Assembly: GCA_947044365.1 (NCBI GenBank)
Contig: OX345638.1
Span: 6,891,201-6,955,200 of the forward strand
Direction: 5' to 3'
DNA: 64,000 nucleotides
Source: Petrosia ficiformis
Lineage: Eukaryota; Porifera; Demospongiae; Haplosclerida; Petrosiidae
The notes beneath the pieces are model-generated. The model was given only the letters and a program-made list of their open reading frames with translations. It searched no databases and was not told the origin of the DNA. How positions within the stretch are numbered: position 1 is the stretch's first letter; each line of letters opens with the position of its first letter. Both the position numbers and the translations under genes were made by a program. Shown piece by piece: positions 51,101 to 62,334 of this stretch.

Positions 51101-54100
51101 GCAAAGCACTACATAAAAGCCAAAAACATTTGGGTAGTGGTTGCCTATTTCAAATTTTGAAGTCATGTGCTGTGCACGTAATTCGAACGTCAGCAGTTTT
51201 GAGGACTTCTCTTTGTAGAACATTTCACAACACACATTGAGGATCTTTCTTTCTTCTTTGCGATAAAACAGAGACTAAAATTTAAGACATATAGTATAGA
51301 CAAGGAAGTGACTAGTATAGTCATACTAAAATCTTTCAGTTATAAAGTAATAAGTACTGCATGACATGTTAATTATATAACTATTATAATACTATTATAC
51401 AAACTAACATGCCACTACAATTTTATGTTTTATACACATAAACTAATCCATCTGAAGTAAATGTTTTCATTATTATATGACCATACAAACAAGCAATGAT
51501 ACATAATTATTATAATCTTTTGGCATATTATATTTAGAAAAAATTATAGTTTGTAACTTTGTATTACTTTGCCACATAGGCAAGGGTCCTGTCCCAACAC
51601 TCGTTTTTACATTGTATCTTGAACAGGCCTAAACTAAAAAGGAAGTGATATTATAATTATCAAATAACCAACAAATTGATGGTTTAACACGGCGAATCAC
51701 CTTAAACAAGCGATAAATGCTTCATTAGTTAAATTCCACACTAACTCAATGTGAATGGCCTTTACTGTCTACGTAACGAACACACAAATATATGTTTTTA
51801 CAATGGTGGGTTTACGTATGTAACCATACTTCACATGCATTGGACTAGTGTAATTAATTCCCACTTTCTCAAATATCATGCCTGGTGTTACTTGCTCAAT
51901 CGGAGGTTGAACCATAATTTGAGGCTGAGGTCTAGCCAAGTATCGGTTGCAAGACACACATGCTTGGATCACGTCACGAATGACCTTCTTGCCACCAAAC
52001 GATATGGAACTTGATGCCGATGGACGATGCTAACATAGTCGGCCTTACATGTAACAGACATAAATGCTCTGCCCTTACAATCATCTTGGTAATTACCATT
52101 GAGTATAATTTGGTGAAGTTGTTCGTATGGGAGATTAGAATCACCAATCCTCCCACTGAGGCATAAAAATGGATGTAAAGTAATCAAACAACTCCTTTTG
52201 TGTAGAGTTTTGTTCCTCTTAATCAAGTCGATTTCTTTGGCAAAGCGTGTCTCTTGTACCCAGCCTCATGCAGTATTTGTCAGCTAATTCCAATTTCTTG
52301 ACTTGTTAACTTGTTGGGTGTCACTCTTGGCATGTCGACAGTTGTTAACAAATCTGAGAATTCATGTTGTGATTCTCTTCAAGTGGTGGAAATCACTATA
52401 ATGATTCAATGGTTCAGAGAAGTGTACATTGTTCATGAAAGTAATATCCCTCAGTTCTTAAGGAAGAACACGAGGAGTGTAGTGTTGTTTTAGCTAACTA
52501 TAACTATAACTAAAAGTCTAAAGGTTTTAGTAAGGCTTCATGACTTTTAGTTAACTAAACTACAACTAAATTACAAGTCTACTGTAATAACTATAACTAA
52601 CTAAAATGAAAATTGACCAATAATGGACACTTTTAGTTATTTAACTAAAAACTAAAACCCTTTTAATAAGCCTAATTAGTCAATTAAACTATAACTAAAC
52701 TAAAAGTTTGAAAAACTAGTTGTACTATAACTACTAAAAGTAGTCATTATTGTCAAACTAAAACAGCACTAGAGGATGAATAACTTAGGCCATTCTGACA
52801 TCTTTCGGTAACCAACATGGACCAGTCAACCAGAAATCATGACTAACAAATTCGAAGGGAAGCAACCCCTGTGACGCACAATCAACTCGAATATCTCCAC
52901 CATCAACATGATTCCATTGGTCAGGAGGTATATGATAAAGGATGTGAGAAACTCGATTTCCCACGAAAGCCTTGAACCTTCTCGGATTACCATTTAACCA
53001 ATCAATCACGATCGTACTATTGGACCAAGCATATGTGTCACAAATTGGGATATGGAACACTTCCTTCACATGAGATAATAAACCAGCTAACAGATATGTT
53101 TCACGTAGTTCTAACCCAGGAATAGTGAGTCATGTAATGGGAACAACCTTCATCTTTGAGGTGATCAGGGATATATAGATATTACCCGAGGTGTCTTCAA
53201 ATCTGAATTATGTGACAGCCGAGTAGGTTGTCATGCCACAAACACGTTATCGACCACTCACGAGCGCTGTATGCCAAATTTTGTGCTGTGATGTCAAAAG
53301 CGCTTCAAGGGCTGCAAAGTGCATTCCAGAACGCTGGTGACGTCACAGCACAATATTTGGCATACAGTGCTCATGAGTGGTCAATAACGTGTCTGTGGCA
53401 TGACAACTGTTGCCAATCTAAATAAATCACTAATAATTTTGCTGTGATGCAATATTATCATGTCTAAAACACTGGACAATGCCTTTGAAGTTTTATGGTA
53501 TCATGTCACAAGACTAAATATTTTTTGGGTTTGATTAGACATGTGATGAATGAGTATATAATCAACTGAGTTTTGTATTATACACTTGTAAACAAGATAA
53601 TGTCTACCTATTTCAAAAAACTTATTTGATTACATGTATTCACAAGTGGGTGTCTAGTTGATTATTCATATTGCAACATCCATACATATAAAAAGCATGT
53701 GAACAAGGTTGGGAGGTTAATATAGGACCTAAAATTAAACATACTACTTCCACATAACCCTAATAAATACAGCTCTTTGTATTTTGCTTTAAAGCAGTGT
53801 AAGTACTTACGTAGGGTTATATGGTAGTGTTTTGTTTAATTTTAGGTCCTGCGTTAGCGTCCCAACCTTGTTCGCATGATTTTGAGTTTTGACGTCCCTA
53901 CATCTTCCTTCATTTTTATTGATTTATTATTCTTGTATATAATTATGTAAGTACGGAACTGTTATTTATTATAATTTATCTGCTATGAAGTATAGGTACA
54001 GATAGATACACTATAATATTAATGATTTTACAGTAATCTACTCTATTATTTTAGTGAATCCTCCACCTGACAAAGACTTGAATCCTCCTCCTAACCAAGA

Positions 54101-55682
54101 CATGAATCCTCCACCTGACCAAGACATGAATCCTCCTCCAGACCAAAAAATGAATCCTCATCCTGACAAAGACATGAATCCCCCTCCTGACCAAGACATG
54201 AATCCTCCACCTGACCAAGACATAAATCCTCCACCTGACCAAGACTTGAATCCTCCTCCTAACCAGGACATGAATCCTCCTCCTAACCAGGACATGAATC
54301 CTCCACCTGACCAAGACATGCATCCTCCTCCTGATCAAGAAATGAATCCTCGTCCTCACCAAGACATGAATCCTCCACCTGACCAAGACATAAATCCTCC
54401 ACCTGACCAAGACTTGAATCCTCCTCCTAACCAGGACATGAATCCTCCTCCTAACCAGGACATGAATCCTCCACCTGACCAAGACATGCATCCTCCTCCT
54501 GATCAAGAAATGAATCCTCGTCCTCACCAAGACATGAATCCTCCACCTGACCAAGACTTGAATCCTCCTCCTAACCAGAACATGAATCCTCCACCTGACC
54601 AAGACATGAATCCTCCTCCTGATCAAGAAATGAATCCTCGTCCTAACAAAGACATGAATCCTCCTCCTGACCAAGACATGAATTCACCTCCTGACAAAGA
54701 CATGAATTCTCCTCCTGACAAAGACATGAATCCTCCTCCTGACCAAGACTTGAATCCTCCTCCTGACCAAGACATAAATCCTCCACCTGACCAAGACTTG
54801 AATCCTCCTCCTAACCAGGACATGAATCCTCCACCTGACCAAGACATGAATCCTCCTCCTGATCAAGAAATGAATCCTCGTCCTAACAAAGACATGAATC
54901 CTCCTCCTGACCAAGACATGAATTCACCTCCTGACAAAGACATGAATTCTCCTCCTGACAAAGACATGAATCCTCCTCCTGACCAAGACTTGAATCCTCC
55001 TCCTGACCAAGACATAAATCCTCCATCTGACCAAGACATGAATCCTCCTCCTAACCAAGACTTGAATCCTCCTCCTGACCAAGACATGAATCCTCCATCT
55101 GACCAAGACATGAATCCTCCTCCTAACAAAGACTTGAATCCTCCTCCTGACCAAGACATAAATCCTCCTCCTGACAAAGACATGAATTGTCCACCTGACA
55201 ATGACATGAATCCTCCACCTGACCAAGACATGAATCCTCCTCCTAACCAAGACTTGAATCCTCCTCCTGACCAAGACATGAATCCTCCTCCTGACCAAGA
55301 CATAAAGCCTCCACCTGACCAAGACATACATCCTCCACCTGACCAAGACTTGAATCCTCCTCCTGACCAAGACATAAATCCTCCACCTGACCAAGACATG
55401 AATCCTCCTCCTGACCAAGACATAAATCCTCCGCCTGACCAAGACTTGAATCCTCCTCCTGACCAAGACATGAATCCTCCTCCTGACCAAGACATAAATC
55501 CTCCACCTGACCATGACATGAATCCTCCTCCTGACCAAGACATGAATCCTCAACCTGACCAAGACATGAAGCCTCCTCCTGACCAAGACAAGTCAGTAGT
55601 GAATGTAAATGGAAATTGCTCTCAAACCTGGTGGGAGAAATTTAAATGTTGGGGGGCTAAACTGAAACAGGGAACACATTAA
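48199..55682 (+). CDS. AIG1/TOC-like GTPase, copy 2, with proline-rich repeat tail
   Basis: Exons 48199-48222 (MAELQEMK), 48280-49042 and, by inference, 54055-55682; total 804 residues. P-loop GKTRVGKS at about 19-26, G3 EAPG (Asp replaced by Glu), G4-like TYANRVLPPAE. Exon 2 ends in CAA-G before GTAAGT. The exon after TTTTAG at 54054 opens with TG, which completes a Val codon and stays open for 542 codons: about 64 copies of NPPPDQDM, then KSVVNVNGN and QTWWEKFKCWGAKLKQ, stop TAA. The last motif resembles the tail of copy 1 (HTLWQKIK), which supports the join. The 5-kb intron holds a dead BEL fragment and MITEs. An ATTAAA lies about 60 bases past the stop. Without the join, exon 2 reads on only 12 codons to a stop at 49077. 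The first two exons are secure (about 0.8); the third is moderate. Confidence 0.6.
51769..53110 (-). mobile_element. Second BEL/Pao-type relic (RNase H and integrase parts)
   Basis: 53069-52785 reads STIVIDWLNGNPRRFKAFVG and PPDQWNHVDGG, the RNase H tail and linker region typical of BEL/Pao pol. 51972-51769 has CVSCNRYLARPQPQ and IEQVTPGMIFEKVGINY, the integrase zinc-to-core transition. In between a weak frame at 52226-51969 fits. The MITE at 52480 sits in the middle. No LTRs were found. It diverges clearly from the 4.7-10.9 kb element, so it is a different lineage or much older. Confidence 0.75.
52480..52771. mobile_element. MITE with TAACTAAAA subterminal repeats
   Basis: Ends TAGTGTTGTTTTAG and CTAAAACAGCACTA are inverted with one or two differences. 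Between them TTTTAGTTA and TAACTAAAA words repeat in both orientations. The flanks GAGGAGTG and GAGGATGA match only at the first five bases, so the target duplication is weak. Probably a hAT derivative. Confidence 0.6.
53227..53407. mobile_element. 181-bp palindromic MITE
   Basis: Left arm GTTGTCATGCCACAAACACG and right arm CGTGTCTGTGGCATGACAAC. Complementarity continues inward for about 65-70 bp through ACCACTCA-GAGC, TATGCCAAAT and GTGCTGTGATGTCA, to a centre of about 40 bp that is partly self-complementary. No target duplication is evident. Confidence 0.85.
53680..53925. repeat. Fold-back family, near-complete copy
   Basis: Left arm has AAGCATGTGAACAAGGTTGG and CTTCCACATAACCCTA; the centre is CAGCTCTTTGTATTTTGCTT; the right arm has TAGGGTTATATGGTAGTG and CCAACCTTGTTCGCATGATT, ending TCCCTACATCTTCC. 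The arms are diverged inverted copies. Confidence 0.8.
54057..55590 (+). repeat. 24-bp coding minisatellite (NPPPDQDM), about 64 units
   Basis: The unit AATCCTCCTCCTGACCAAGACATG repeats with third-base and first-base variants that mostly keep the residues (Met/Leu/Ile at the last position, Asn/Asp and Gln/Lys swaps). Higher-order copies exist: about 54241-54360 repeats at 54421-54540 (180-bp step) and about 54601-54780 repeats at 54841-55020 (240-bp step). No stop or frameshift is seen over about 1.5 kb in this frame. The minus-strand long ORFs here are by-products of a unit length divisible by three. Confidence 0.95.
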
Positions 55683-56687
55683 ATTAAAATATTCCTGTCA
55701 GATGATATAGAGCATGTGAAAAACCTATTAAGTATGTTTTATTAAAGCTGCATACATCATAGCTACTGTATGCTGAATACTTTATTAATGTTGTTTCGAC
55801 AAAATTTGTATCATGTATAATTATAAGCAAAGAAAAAGTATGAAATGTGATTAGCTATGTGACAGAAATTAGCTAATAATTACCATTTCACAATACCAGG
55901 GTTCTTTGATAGTGGAGTAGAAGGAAGCCATGCAGGTGACTACTGCTGCCCGTCACTTGCTGTGTATACGCAGTTAAGGAAGTTGCGTCATTCCGGGGGC
56001 TCGGTCAATTAATGGGCGTGGCAAGTAATAAACGCACGCTCGAGCCATCAGAAAGAAAGCGTATGCAGAAACTGACTACCTAAAATATATTTCTAAAGTT
56101 CTACAAGATTCTTTAAAAGGTAAGGAGAGTAGATAATCAAAATATAACTATAACAGGCTGTTGTGTTTCAGGTATGGTAAAGTCAGCCTTGATTACTAAA
56201 TGCTGGACACAATCATAGGGATACTTCTTTCTTCACTTAAATTTGTAAAGCAATCATAGGGATGTTTTTTTTATTACTAGATACACTTGTTTTTCATATT
56301 AATCTTCCTGACAACCTCCAAATGTCTGATTATGTCTTATTTGTTTGCTCATCTGCTCAATCAAGTTCATCCACCAAACTGAAATATAATAATTATTATT
56401 GTAACTGTAATGTTTCACGTCTACTACTTGTCAATTTTACATCAATAGCATTGTTCAAGTTTGGAATTCATTCTTACACAATGCACCAACTGCCAAGCAA
56501 TTGGTGTTAATCCACTTAATTCGAGCACTGCTTATGTCATCCAGCCAATCACTTAATTTAAAATTTATTTGCTTTACCATTAGCTATATTTTTGTCCTTT
56601 AGTAACTTGTCATAATTTCTTTCCGGAGCTATTAAATTCAGTCTTTGCTGTAAACTATTAATACAAGAATAATAAAAAAACTTTTCC
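55683..56687. repeat. Intergenic; dispersed repeat copy
   Basis: About 55960-56130 is a plus-oriented copy with GGAAGTTGCGTCATTCCGGG and TCAATTAATGGGCGTGGCA. Ends with ATCATAGGGATA-type phrases follow at 56212 and 56250. No genes were seen. Confidence 0.65.
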
Positions 56688-56941
56688 AATAAAAATGAAA
56701 GAAGATGAGGGATGTCAAAACCCAAAAAGCATGCGAACAAAGTTAGGTGGAACCCAAAATTAAATAACCACTACCATATAACCCTACATAAGTACAGTTC
56801 TTTGTATTTTGCTTTATAATGGCGTAAGTACTTATGTAGGGTTATATGATAGTGGTTATTTAATTTTGAGTCCCACCTAACCTTGTTCGCATGCTTTTTG
56901 GGTTTTGACATCCCTACATCTTCTTTCATTTTTATTGGAAA
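56688..56941. mobile_element. Complete fold-back element (about 254 bp)
   Basis: An almost full-length palindrome. The left arm (CCAATAAAAATGAAAGAAG, ATGTCAAAACCCAAAAAGCA, ACTACCATATAACCCTACAT) mirrors the right arm (ATGTAGGGTTATATGATAGT, TGCTTTTTGGGTTTTGACAT, CTTCTTTCATTTTTATTGG) around a centre GTTCTTTGTATTTTGCTTTA. The best copy of the family in this window. Confidence 0.9.
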
Positions 56942-57047
56942 TGTTTTTTTATTATTCTTGTTTCCATTGTTTTTTCCCTGAACGGTGTGAATATTTTTTG
57001 TACATTGAAGAAATACTGGTGTAAGTCATATGAAATCATTCAATCAT

Positions 57048-58300
57048 AAATGCATTAATGTTTGTTCATAAAGGAAGGTCAGTCTTTGTGTATGTTAATT
57101 ATTTATGAATTGATTATCATTCTCTCACTTACTGATGATGCCTATTTTACTTACAGCATTATCTGCAGTCACCCAAGAAGTAGCTAGTGTCAGTCACTAT
57201 ATCAACCAAATGGCATTCCAATGTATATACAATGACTAATAAATATATTCATTATCATTTGCTCACACATTTCTTAGTATACAATTGCGCATGCGCAATT
57301 AAATTTCACATTACTTGCATTGATTAATGTATACACCTACGAAAATGGCGTCCAATTCGAGATCAGTTCTTCATAGTCGTTGAGACTCTCTTCTTTCATA
57401 GTATCTGAAGATATCATCTTGCTACTTTAAGACCAGAATTTAACTATGAATGCGATTGGAATTGTGCTAGAATCAATGTGAGAGTTCAACAAGCAAAAAA
57501 ATGATTTGTCTGGAAAATAATAATAATTATTATCAGAGAGTACGGTAGTACTCTCTATGTAGGGATGGCACGGAAAGAAAATGGCCGCCCATGCATTTCA
57601 ATTGCAAGTGATGAGCTGAAATCTCTGGTAATATATACACATAAGTTTCTATACACACATGCCTGTTTATATCTAGTGTTTTTATGACTACCAATACCTT
57701 CTAGATGGCCGAAGATTATTGTTAAGGTAGAGAACTGGCGAGTGGCAAAACTGGCAAAATCTTCATCATATTAATATTTTCCAGACAAATCATTTTTTTG
57801 TTTGTTGACCTATCACGATGATTCTAACACCATTCCCGTCGCATTTATAGTAAAATTCTGGTCGTAAAGTATTGAGATGATATCTTCAGATACTATGAAA
57901 GAAGACAGTCTCAACGACTACAAAGATTTGATCTGGAATTGGACGCCATTTTCCTAAGTGGAATTTAATTACGCATGCGCATTTGTATACTCTTAACATG
58001 GAAGCTGAAAAGGTGGAAGTGTTTGGCATTGTAATAACATTTGTGAGTTTGTGAGCAAATACTAATAATGAATATAATAATTATTAATATTAAAGCAATT
58101 GTATAATAATATTGTATACTATGATAAGCATTGGAATACTGAATGGTTGACACAGTGACTGACACTACTTCTTGTAGGACTGCAGACAGTGATGTAAGTG
58201 AATAGAGAATATACATCATCTGTAAGTGAAAGAGAATGATAATCAATACATAAACAAAAGACTGACCTTCATTGATGAACAAATTTTAATGCATTTTTGA
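57048..58300. mobile_element. Large fold-back, arms about 480 bp
   Basis: The left arm from about 57048 (TTAATGTTTGTTCATAAAGG) to 57520 (AAAATGATTTGTCTGGAAAA) is mirrored by 57780-58296 (CCAGACAAATCATTTTTTTG to CATTGATGAACAAATTTTAA). Shared landmarks include GCGCATGCGC-type words, AAAATGGCGTCCAATTC and its complement, and TCATAGTATCTGAAGATATC. The centre (57530-57770) is another repeat type starting TCAGAGAGTACGGTAGTACT. No coding frame was seen. Confidence 0.85.
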
Positions 58301-58389
58301 TTGCATGATTTCATAATGATATATAGTATTTCTGCAATCTACAAAAAAACATTCACATCGTTTAGAAAAAAATCAATGAAAACAATTAT

Positions 58390-58810
58390 TATCAGAGAGT
58401 ACGGTACAGAGGTGTAAGCAGTTATGTAGGGTTATATGGAAGTGGTTTGTTTAATTTTGGGTCCTAAGTTAGCTTCCCAACCTTGTTTGCTTGCTTTTTG
58501 GGTTTTGACATCCCTACATCTTCTTTCATTTTTATTGAAAATGTTTTTTATTATTCTTGTGAAGATGATGATTTTGCCAGTTGTGCCACTCGCTGGTTCT
58601 CTACCTTAACGGCAATCTTTGGCTATCTAGAGGGTGTTGGTGGTTATAAAAACACAAGATATGAACAGGCATGTGTGTATACAAACTTATGTCTATATAT
58701 TAACAGAGATTTCAGCTCATGACTTGCAATTCAAATGCATGGGCGGCCATTTTTTTTCCGTGCCATCCCTACATAGAGAGTACTACCGTACTCTCTGATT
58801 AAGACTCAAT
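58390..58810. repeat. Nested pieces of two repeat families
   Basis: 58425-58560 is a right-arm piece of the 254-bp fold-back family (GTAGGGTTATATGGAAGTGG, TGCTTTTTGGGTTTTGACAT). 58570-58800 is an inverted copy of the 57530-57770 centre unit (TGCCACTCGCTGGTTCTCTA, then CCATCCCTACATAGAGAGTA), ending in the short palindrome AGAGTACTACCGTACTCTCT. Confidence 0.8.
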
Positions 58811-58937
58811 TAGCTGTTTGAATTCGAAACTAGGCAACCTTTTTGGGCTCGCAGCGCCTACGCGTGGGCCAGTCTTTAGTACTTTGGTTGTCATTCTGTC
58901 ATTCATTCATTCATTCTGTCCCCACTTTTTTAATTTA

Positions 58938-59330
58938 ATTATCGATTTAAAGACTTCATAAAGTAGAGAAAGAATTTTATCAAAATCGTATTGAAAAGAA
59001 ATTTGCCACAGACATTGTTTTAGCAAGTTATTCATTCATTCCTTCCCAAATTTTTTTACTTTGAACATTTATAACTTCAAACGCATACCTCCTACAGCCG
59101 TCAAACTTTCAGATCTGTACAAAAACATGATCTTCTATTGCTCTGTTGTTTTTATAACGAAGTAAACTGTATGAAAAGTAAATTAGAATGGAAATGCTAA
59201 ACTCACTACACATCCTAGCCAGATGCTTTAAGCGTCGATTTAAAGACTTGATAGAGTAGAGAAAGAAGTTTATCAAAATCGTATTGAAAAGAGATTTGCC
59301 ACAGACATTGTTTTAGCGAGTTACAGACTC
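58938..59330. repeat. Direct repeat, about 95 bp, two copies
   Basis: 58938-59030 and 59230-59330 share ATCAAAATCGTATTGAAAAG and TTTGCCACAGACATTGTTTT with a few differences. They are about 290 bp apart. ATTCATTC microsatellite is nearby at 58900-58920. No gene was seen in 58810-60410. Confidence 0.8.
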
Positions 59331-59939
59331 ATACATTCTATCTCTCCAGTTTGCCATTTACTTGCAATAACCCACACCCTCAGCCACACCCAATATGATC
59401 ACGTGAGATCAAACGTGGAGGTCAGTTTACCTTCCTTTGTGAACTTTTGTTTGACTTTCAAATTACATATATTTGAACTATAAGTTCAATGTTTTTGCTT
59501 ATTGTAGTTGTAACAATGTACAATTCATTATAGGATAATTATCTTTAGTAACTGACAGTTGTGGCATAGATATTTTGGTAATGATGAGGTAATGAATATT
59601 TGTTGGAAAAGCCTATATTATGTAATTTGACTGTAAGTAATAAAGTTATACTAGTGCAAAGCAGTATAGCTGATGGAGAATCATTCTTAGTCATCTTCCA
59701 TGTGTTTTTATATTTATCAGAAATCAGTCTAGCCACAAAAAACTTTCTCAATCAACTTTCAACTTTATATAAACAACAAATTCAAATTTAAGCTTGTTAC
59801 TTTCTCTCTTGCATCTCATTTATTTAATTGTTGCAATTGCAACCTATCCTTAAGCTACAGCGGCGAGGCCATGCACCAAAGGTGCTTCATTTCATTTCGA
59901 AGTTAGCTTCCCAATATCTCAAGATGTGTATATGCCAGT

Positions 59940-59999
59940 CTAACCAGATATATATATATATATATAAATTATTTATATTTATTTATTTATATATATATA

Positions 60000-60032
<33 letters not shown>

Positions 60033-60070
60033 AAAGCCAGAAAACTGGCAAATATATAAATATATAAATT
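59940..60070. repeat. (TA)n-rich low-complexity tract
   Basis: Runs of TATATATA interrupted by TTATTTATA words; no other content. Confidence 0.9.
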
Positions 60071-60416
60071 ATAATCTATTCAAATCTTTTTAAACTAACA
60101 TCTGATCAAAATTAATGTGGACACTTGAACATGCAGTCAGATTTTCTTCCCTGGAAGTAACAACAAACCATTTAACCTCTAATGTGTGTGTTACTTCCTC
60201 CATTTTTTATAACTGCATAGCAACTATTATTATTATTAATAGAGTTTTTAGTACAGAGAAACAAAACAAGATTGCATGTATATATATAGTAGAATTAAAC
60301 TCTTCGCAGTAAGGTAGTAGAAATAAAGGTTCTTCGCAGTAAGTGCAACATTTTGTAAGCTTTAGATAGTGTGAAGTCATAATGAGCATTCCATTTAAGA
60401 AATAAAGACCCCAACC

Positions 60417-60786
60417 CATAGGCGCCTGCAGGCCCGGGCCTGCCCTGGCAATGCCTGGGCAGATTTTCAGATCTAAATTAATATACTGGCTGCTTGTGGT
60501 TTGTTTAATTCCACGATGACTCAAGAGCGTCTTTTCAACTTAGCACTCCTATACATTGAAAGAGATGTCTCCAGTCAACTTTGGAATTCGCTAGATAGCC
60601 TCGTCGTACAGTTTGCAGAGAAGTTCCAGACTTGTATTATGGAACTTTCGTTGAATATTAATAATACCTTTTGTTGTTTTAATTGACCACGCCTTTCATA
60701 AAAATTAATTAGGCTAAACATTTTCGGCGCGCTTCACGCGCCATTTTTCTAGCCCGGGTAGATTTCCAATCCTGCAGGTGCCTATG
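60417..60786 (+). mobile_element. Non-autonomous hAT element with dimerisation-domain remnant
   Basis: Ends CATAGGCGCCTGCAGG and the complement of CCTGCAGGTGCCTATG. An exact 8-bp duplication CCCCAACC flanks it (60409-60416 and 60787-60794), the hallmark of hAT. Inside, 60516-60684 reads MTQERLFNLALLYIERDVSS and a following VVQFAEKF. This resembles the C-terminal hAT dimerisation motif (a Q-x-R-L-x-x-L-A-x-L pattern) and ends in a natural-looking stop TGA. The element is therefore an internal deletion of a longer hAT that kept its 3' coding end. Confidence 0.85.
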
Positions 60787-60834
60787 CCCCAACCTCTTTA
60801 TGCAAGGTCTTGGAGCTATAGGTAAATTATTTAT

Positions 60835-61690
60835 CAGAGAGTACGGTAATACTCTCTATGTAGTGATGCAACGAAAAAATGCCCGCCCATACATTTCAAT
60901 TGCAAGTGATGAGCTGAAATCTCTGGTAATATGTACATATAAGTTTTAATATACACAGACCTGTTCATATCTAGTGTTTTTATGATTACCAACATCATCT
61001 AGATCGCCAAAGATTGCCTTTAAGGTAGAGAACAGGCGAGTAGCAAAACTGGCAAAATCTGCTTCATATTATTATTATTATTATTATTATTTTACAGACA
61101 AATCATTTTTTTGTTTGTTGAAATATCACAATGATTCTATATAGCACCATTCCAATCGCATTCATTGTAAAATTCTGGTCTACAAGTATCGAGACGATAT
61201 CTTCAAATACTATGAAAGAAGACAGTCTCAACTACGGATCTCGAATTGGACGCCATGTTTATAAGTGTATTCATTAATTTAACCACGAGGAATTAATTGC
61301 GCGTGCTCATTTACGTAACCAGTTACCTACATTGGAATCATAAGCATAGTAATAAAGTTTGTGAGCAAATACATTCTTAAAATAATGGGCATAATAATTG
61401 TTAATATTAATAAAACCATGGTATACTGATAATATAATAAATATTTTACACTATTATAAACACTGGAATGCCGAATGGTTGACACAGAGTCTAGCACTAC
61501 TTCTTATGGCAAAGCTGTAAATGAAGTAGAAAACAGACAGCATCATCTGTAAGTGAAATGAGAATGATAATCAATTCAGGATATAATTATATAGAAGTCT
61601 GACCTTCAATGATGAACAAGCAATCTACATAAAATATTCACAAATCATGTACCATTCAGAAAAATACAAAGGAAACAAGAATAATAAAAA
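60835..61690. repeat. Copy of the 57-58 kb unit (centre plus right arm)
   Basis: 60835-61070 matches the 57530-57770 centre and 61080-61640 matches the right arm 57780-58300, in the same orientation (GACAAATCATTTTTTTGTTT, AAAATTCTGGTC, ATACTATGAAAGAAGACAGT). The left arm is missing here. (TTA)n at about 61065-61090. Confidence 0.75.
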
Positions 61691-61840
61691 CATTTTCAAT
61701 AAAAAATGAAGGAAGATGTAGGGACGTCAAAACCCAAAAAGCATGCGAACAAGGTTGGGAGGTTAACGTAGGACCTAAAATTGAACAAACCACTTCCATA
61801 TAACCCTACATAAGTACAGCTCTTCTCATTGTATTTTGCT
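61690..61840. repeat. Left-arm piece of the 254-bp fold-back family
   Basis: Carries AATGAAGGAAGATGTAGGGA, AACCCAAAAAGCATGCGAAC and CACTTCCATATAACCCTACA, ending after TTGTATTTTGC. Confidence 0.8.
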
Positions 61841-61944
61841 TTTGAATTTCAACTTTTGCGTCTATAATTAAACTAATTATGAGTTACAAGCACCAAACTT
61901 CAACCAAGTTAGACTAAACCTCATCAGTTTTCAGCATCCCAGAT

Positions 61945-62334
61945 GTGGCTCCATGTCAAAAGAATGCTTTAAATGATTACATGTATGGAGCAGGTTGCCT
62001 CCATTTCCTGATTTGCATGCCTGTCGAGAGAGATCTAATTCCCATCGGTCTGGAAAAAATTGTAATTTCCTTGGTAGCTAAATCTCCCAATAGGAAAGAA
62101 TCAAGTTCAATATTCTTGACTGATAGACCTGTATCTTCAACAACTGCTGATAGATTCTTAAACCAGCTATCTTTACCAGAAGAAGCTAAACAGCAAGATA
62201 GAATTAGGGTATCTTCTACTGAAACAGAGGCATTCCCTTCACAAATTCTATTCCAAAACTTAACAACTTTCAATTTAGTGGAGACCCAAATTAATATTAA
62301 AGCAATTGTATACTATGATAAGTTGAAACAGTAA
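61945..62334 (-). other. Possible non-LTR pol relic
   Basis: Open on both strands. The minus frame (62273-61977) begins KVVKFWNRICEG with a Trp-rich helical pattern similar to the region after the RT domain in some sponge/coral LINEs; the plus frame (129 codons) has no resemblance. Neither has supporting context. Low confidence in any call. Confidence 0.25.

Larger units (their letters stand above)
49043..54054. other. Long intron (inferred) filled with repeats
   Basis: Contents: diverged AT-rich DNA to 50160, the duplicated segment (50160-50800), CTGTCTGTCTG-type microsatellite near 50850, a minus-strand BEL/Pao relic (51769-53110), a TAACTAAAA-rich MITE (52480-52771), a 181-bp palindrome (53227-53407) and a fold-back copy (53680-53925). 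No host exon was recognised. Confidence 0.6.

Noticed and set aside
53228..53425. 65-codon ORF in the 181-bp palindrome
   Set aside because: It runs through both arms of a MITE; the frame is a by-product of the palindrome.
54051..55586. Very long minus-strand ORFs of the RRRIHVLVRW and MSWSGGGF type
   Set aside because: They are the complement of the 24-bp repeat in frames that lack stops by construction. Only the plus frame joins in phase to a gene and ends in non-repeat protein.
61945..62334. 129-codon plus ORF as a gene
   Set aside because: No resemblance, no splice or poly(A) context, surrounded by repeats; the opposite strand looks slightly more like a LINE relic.
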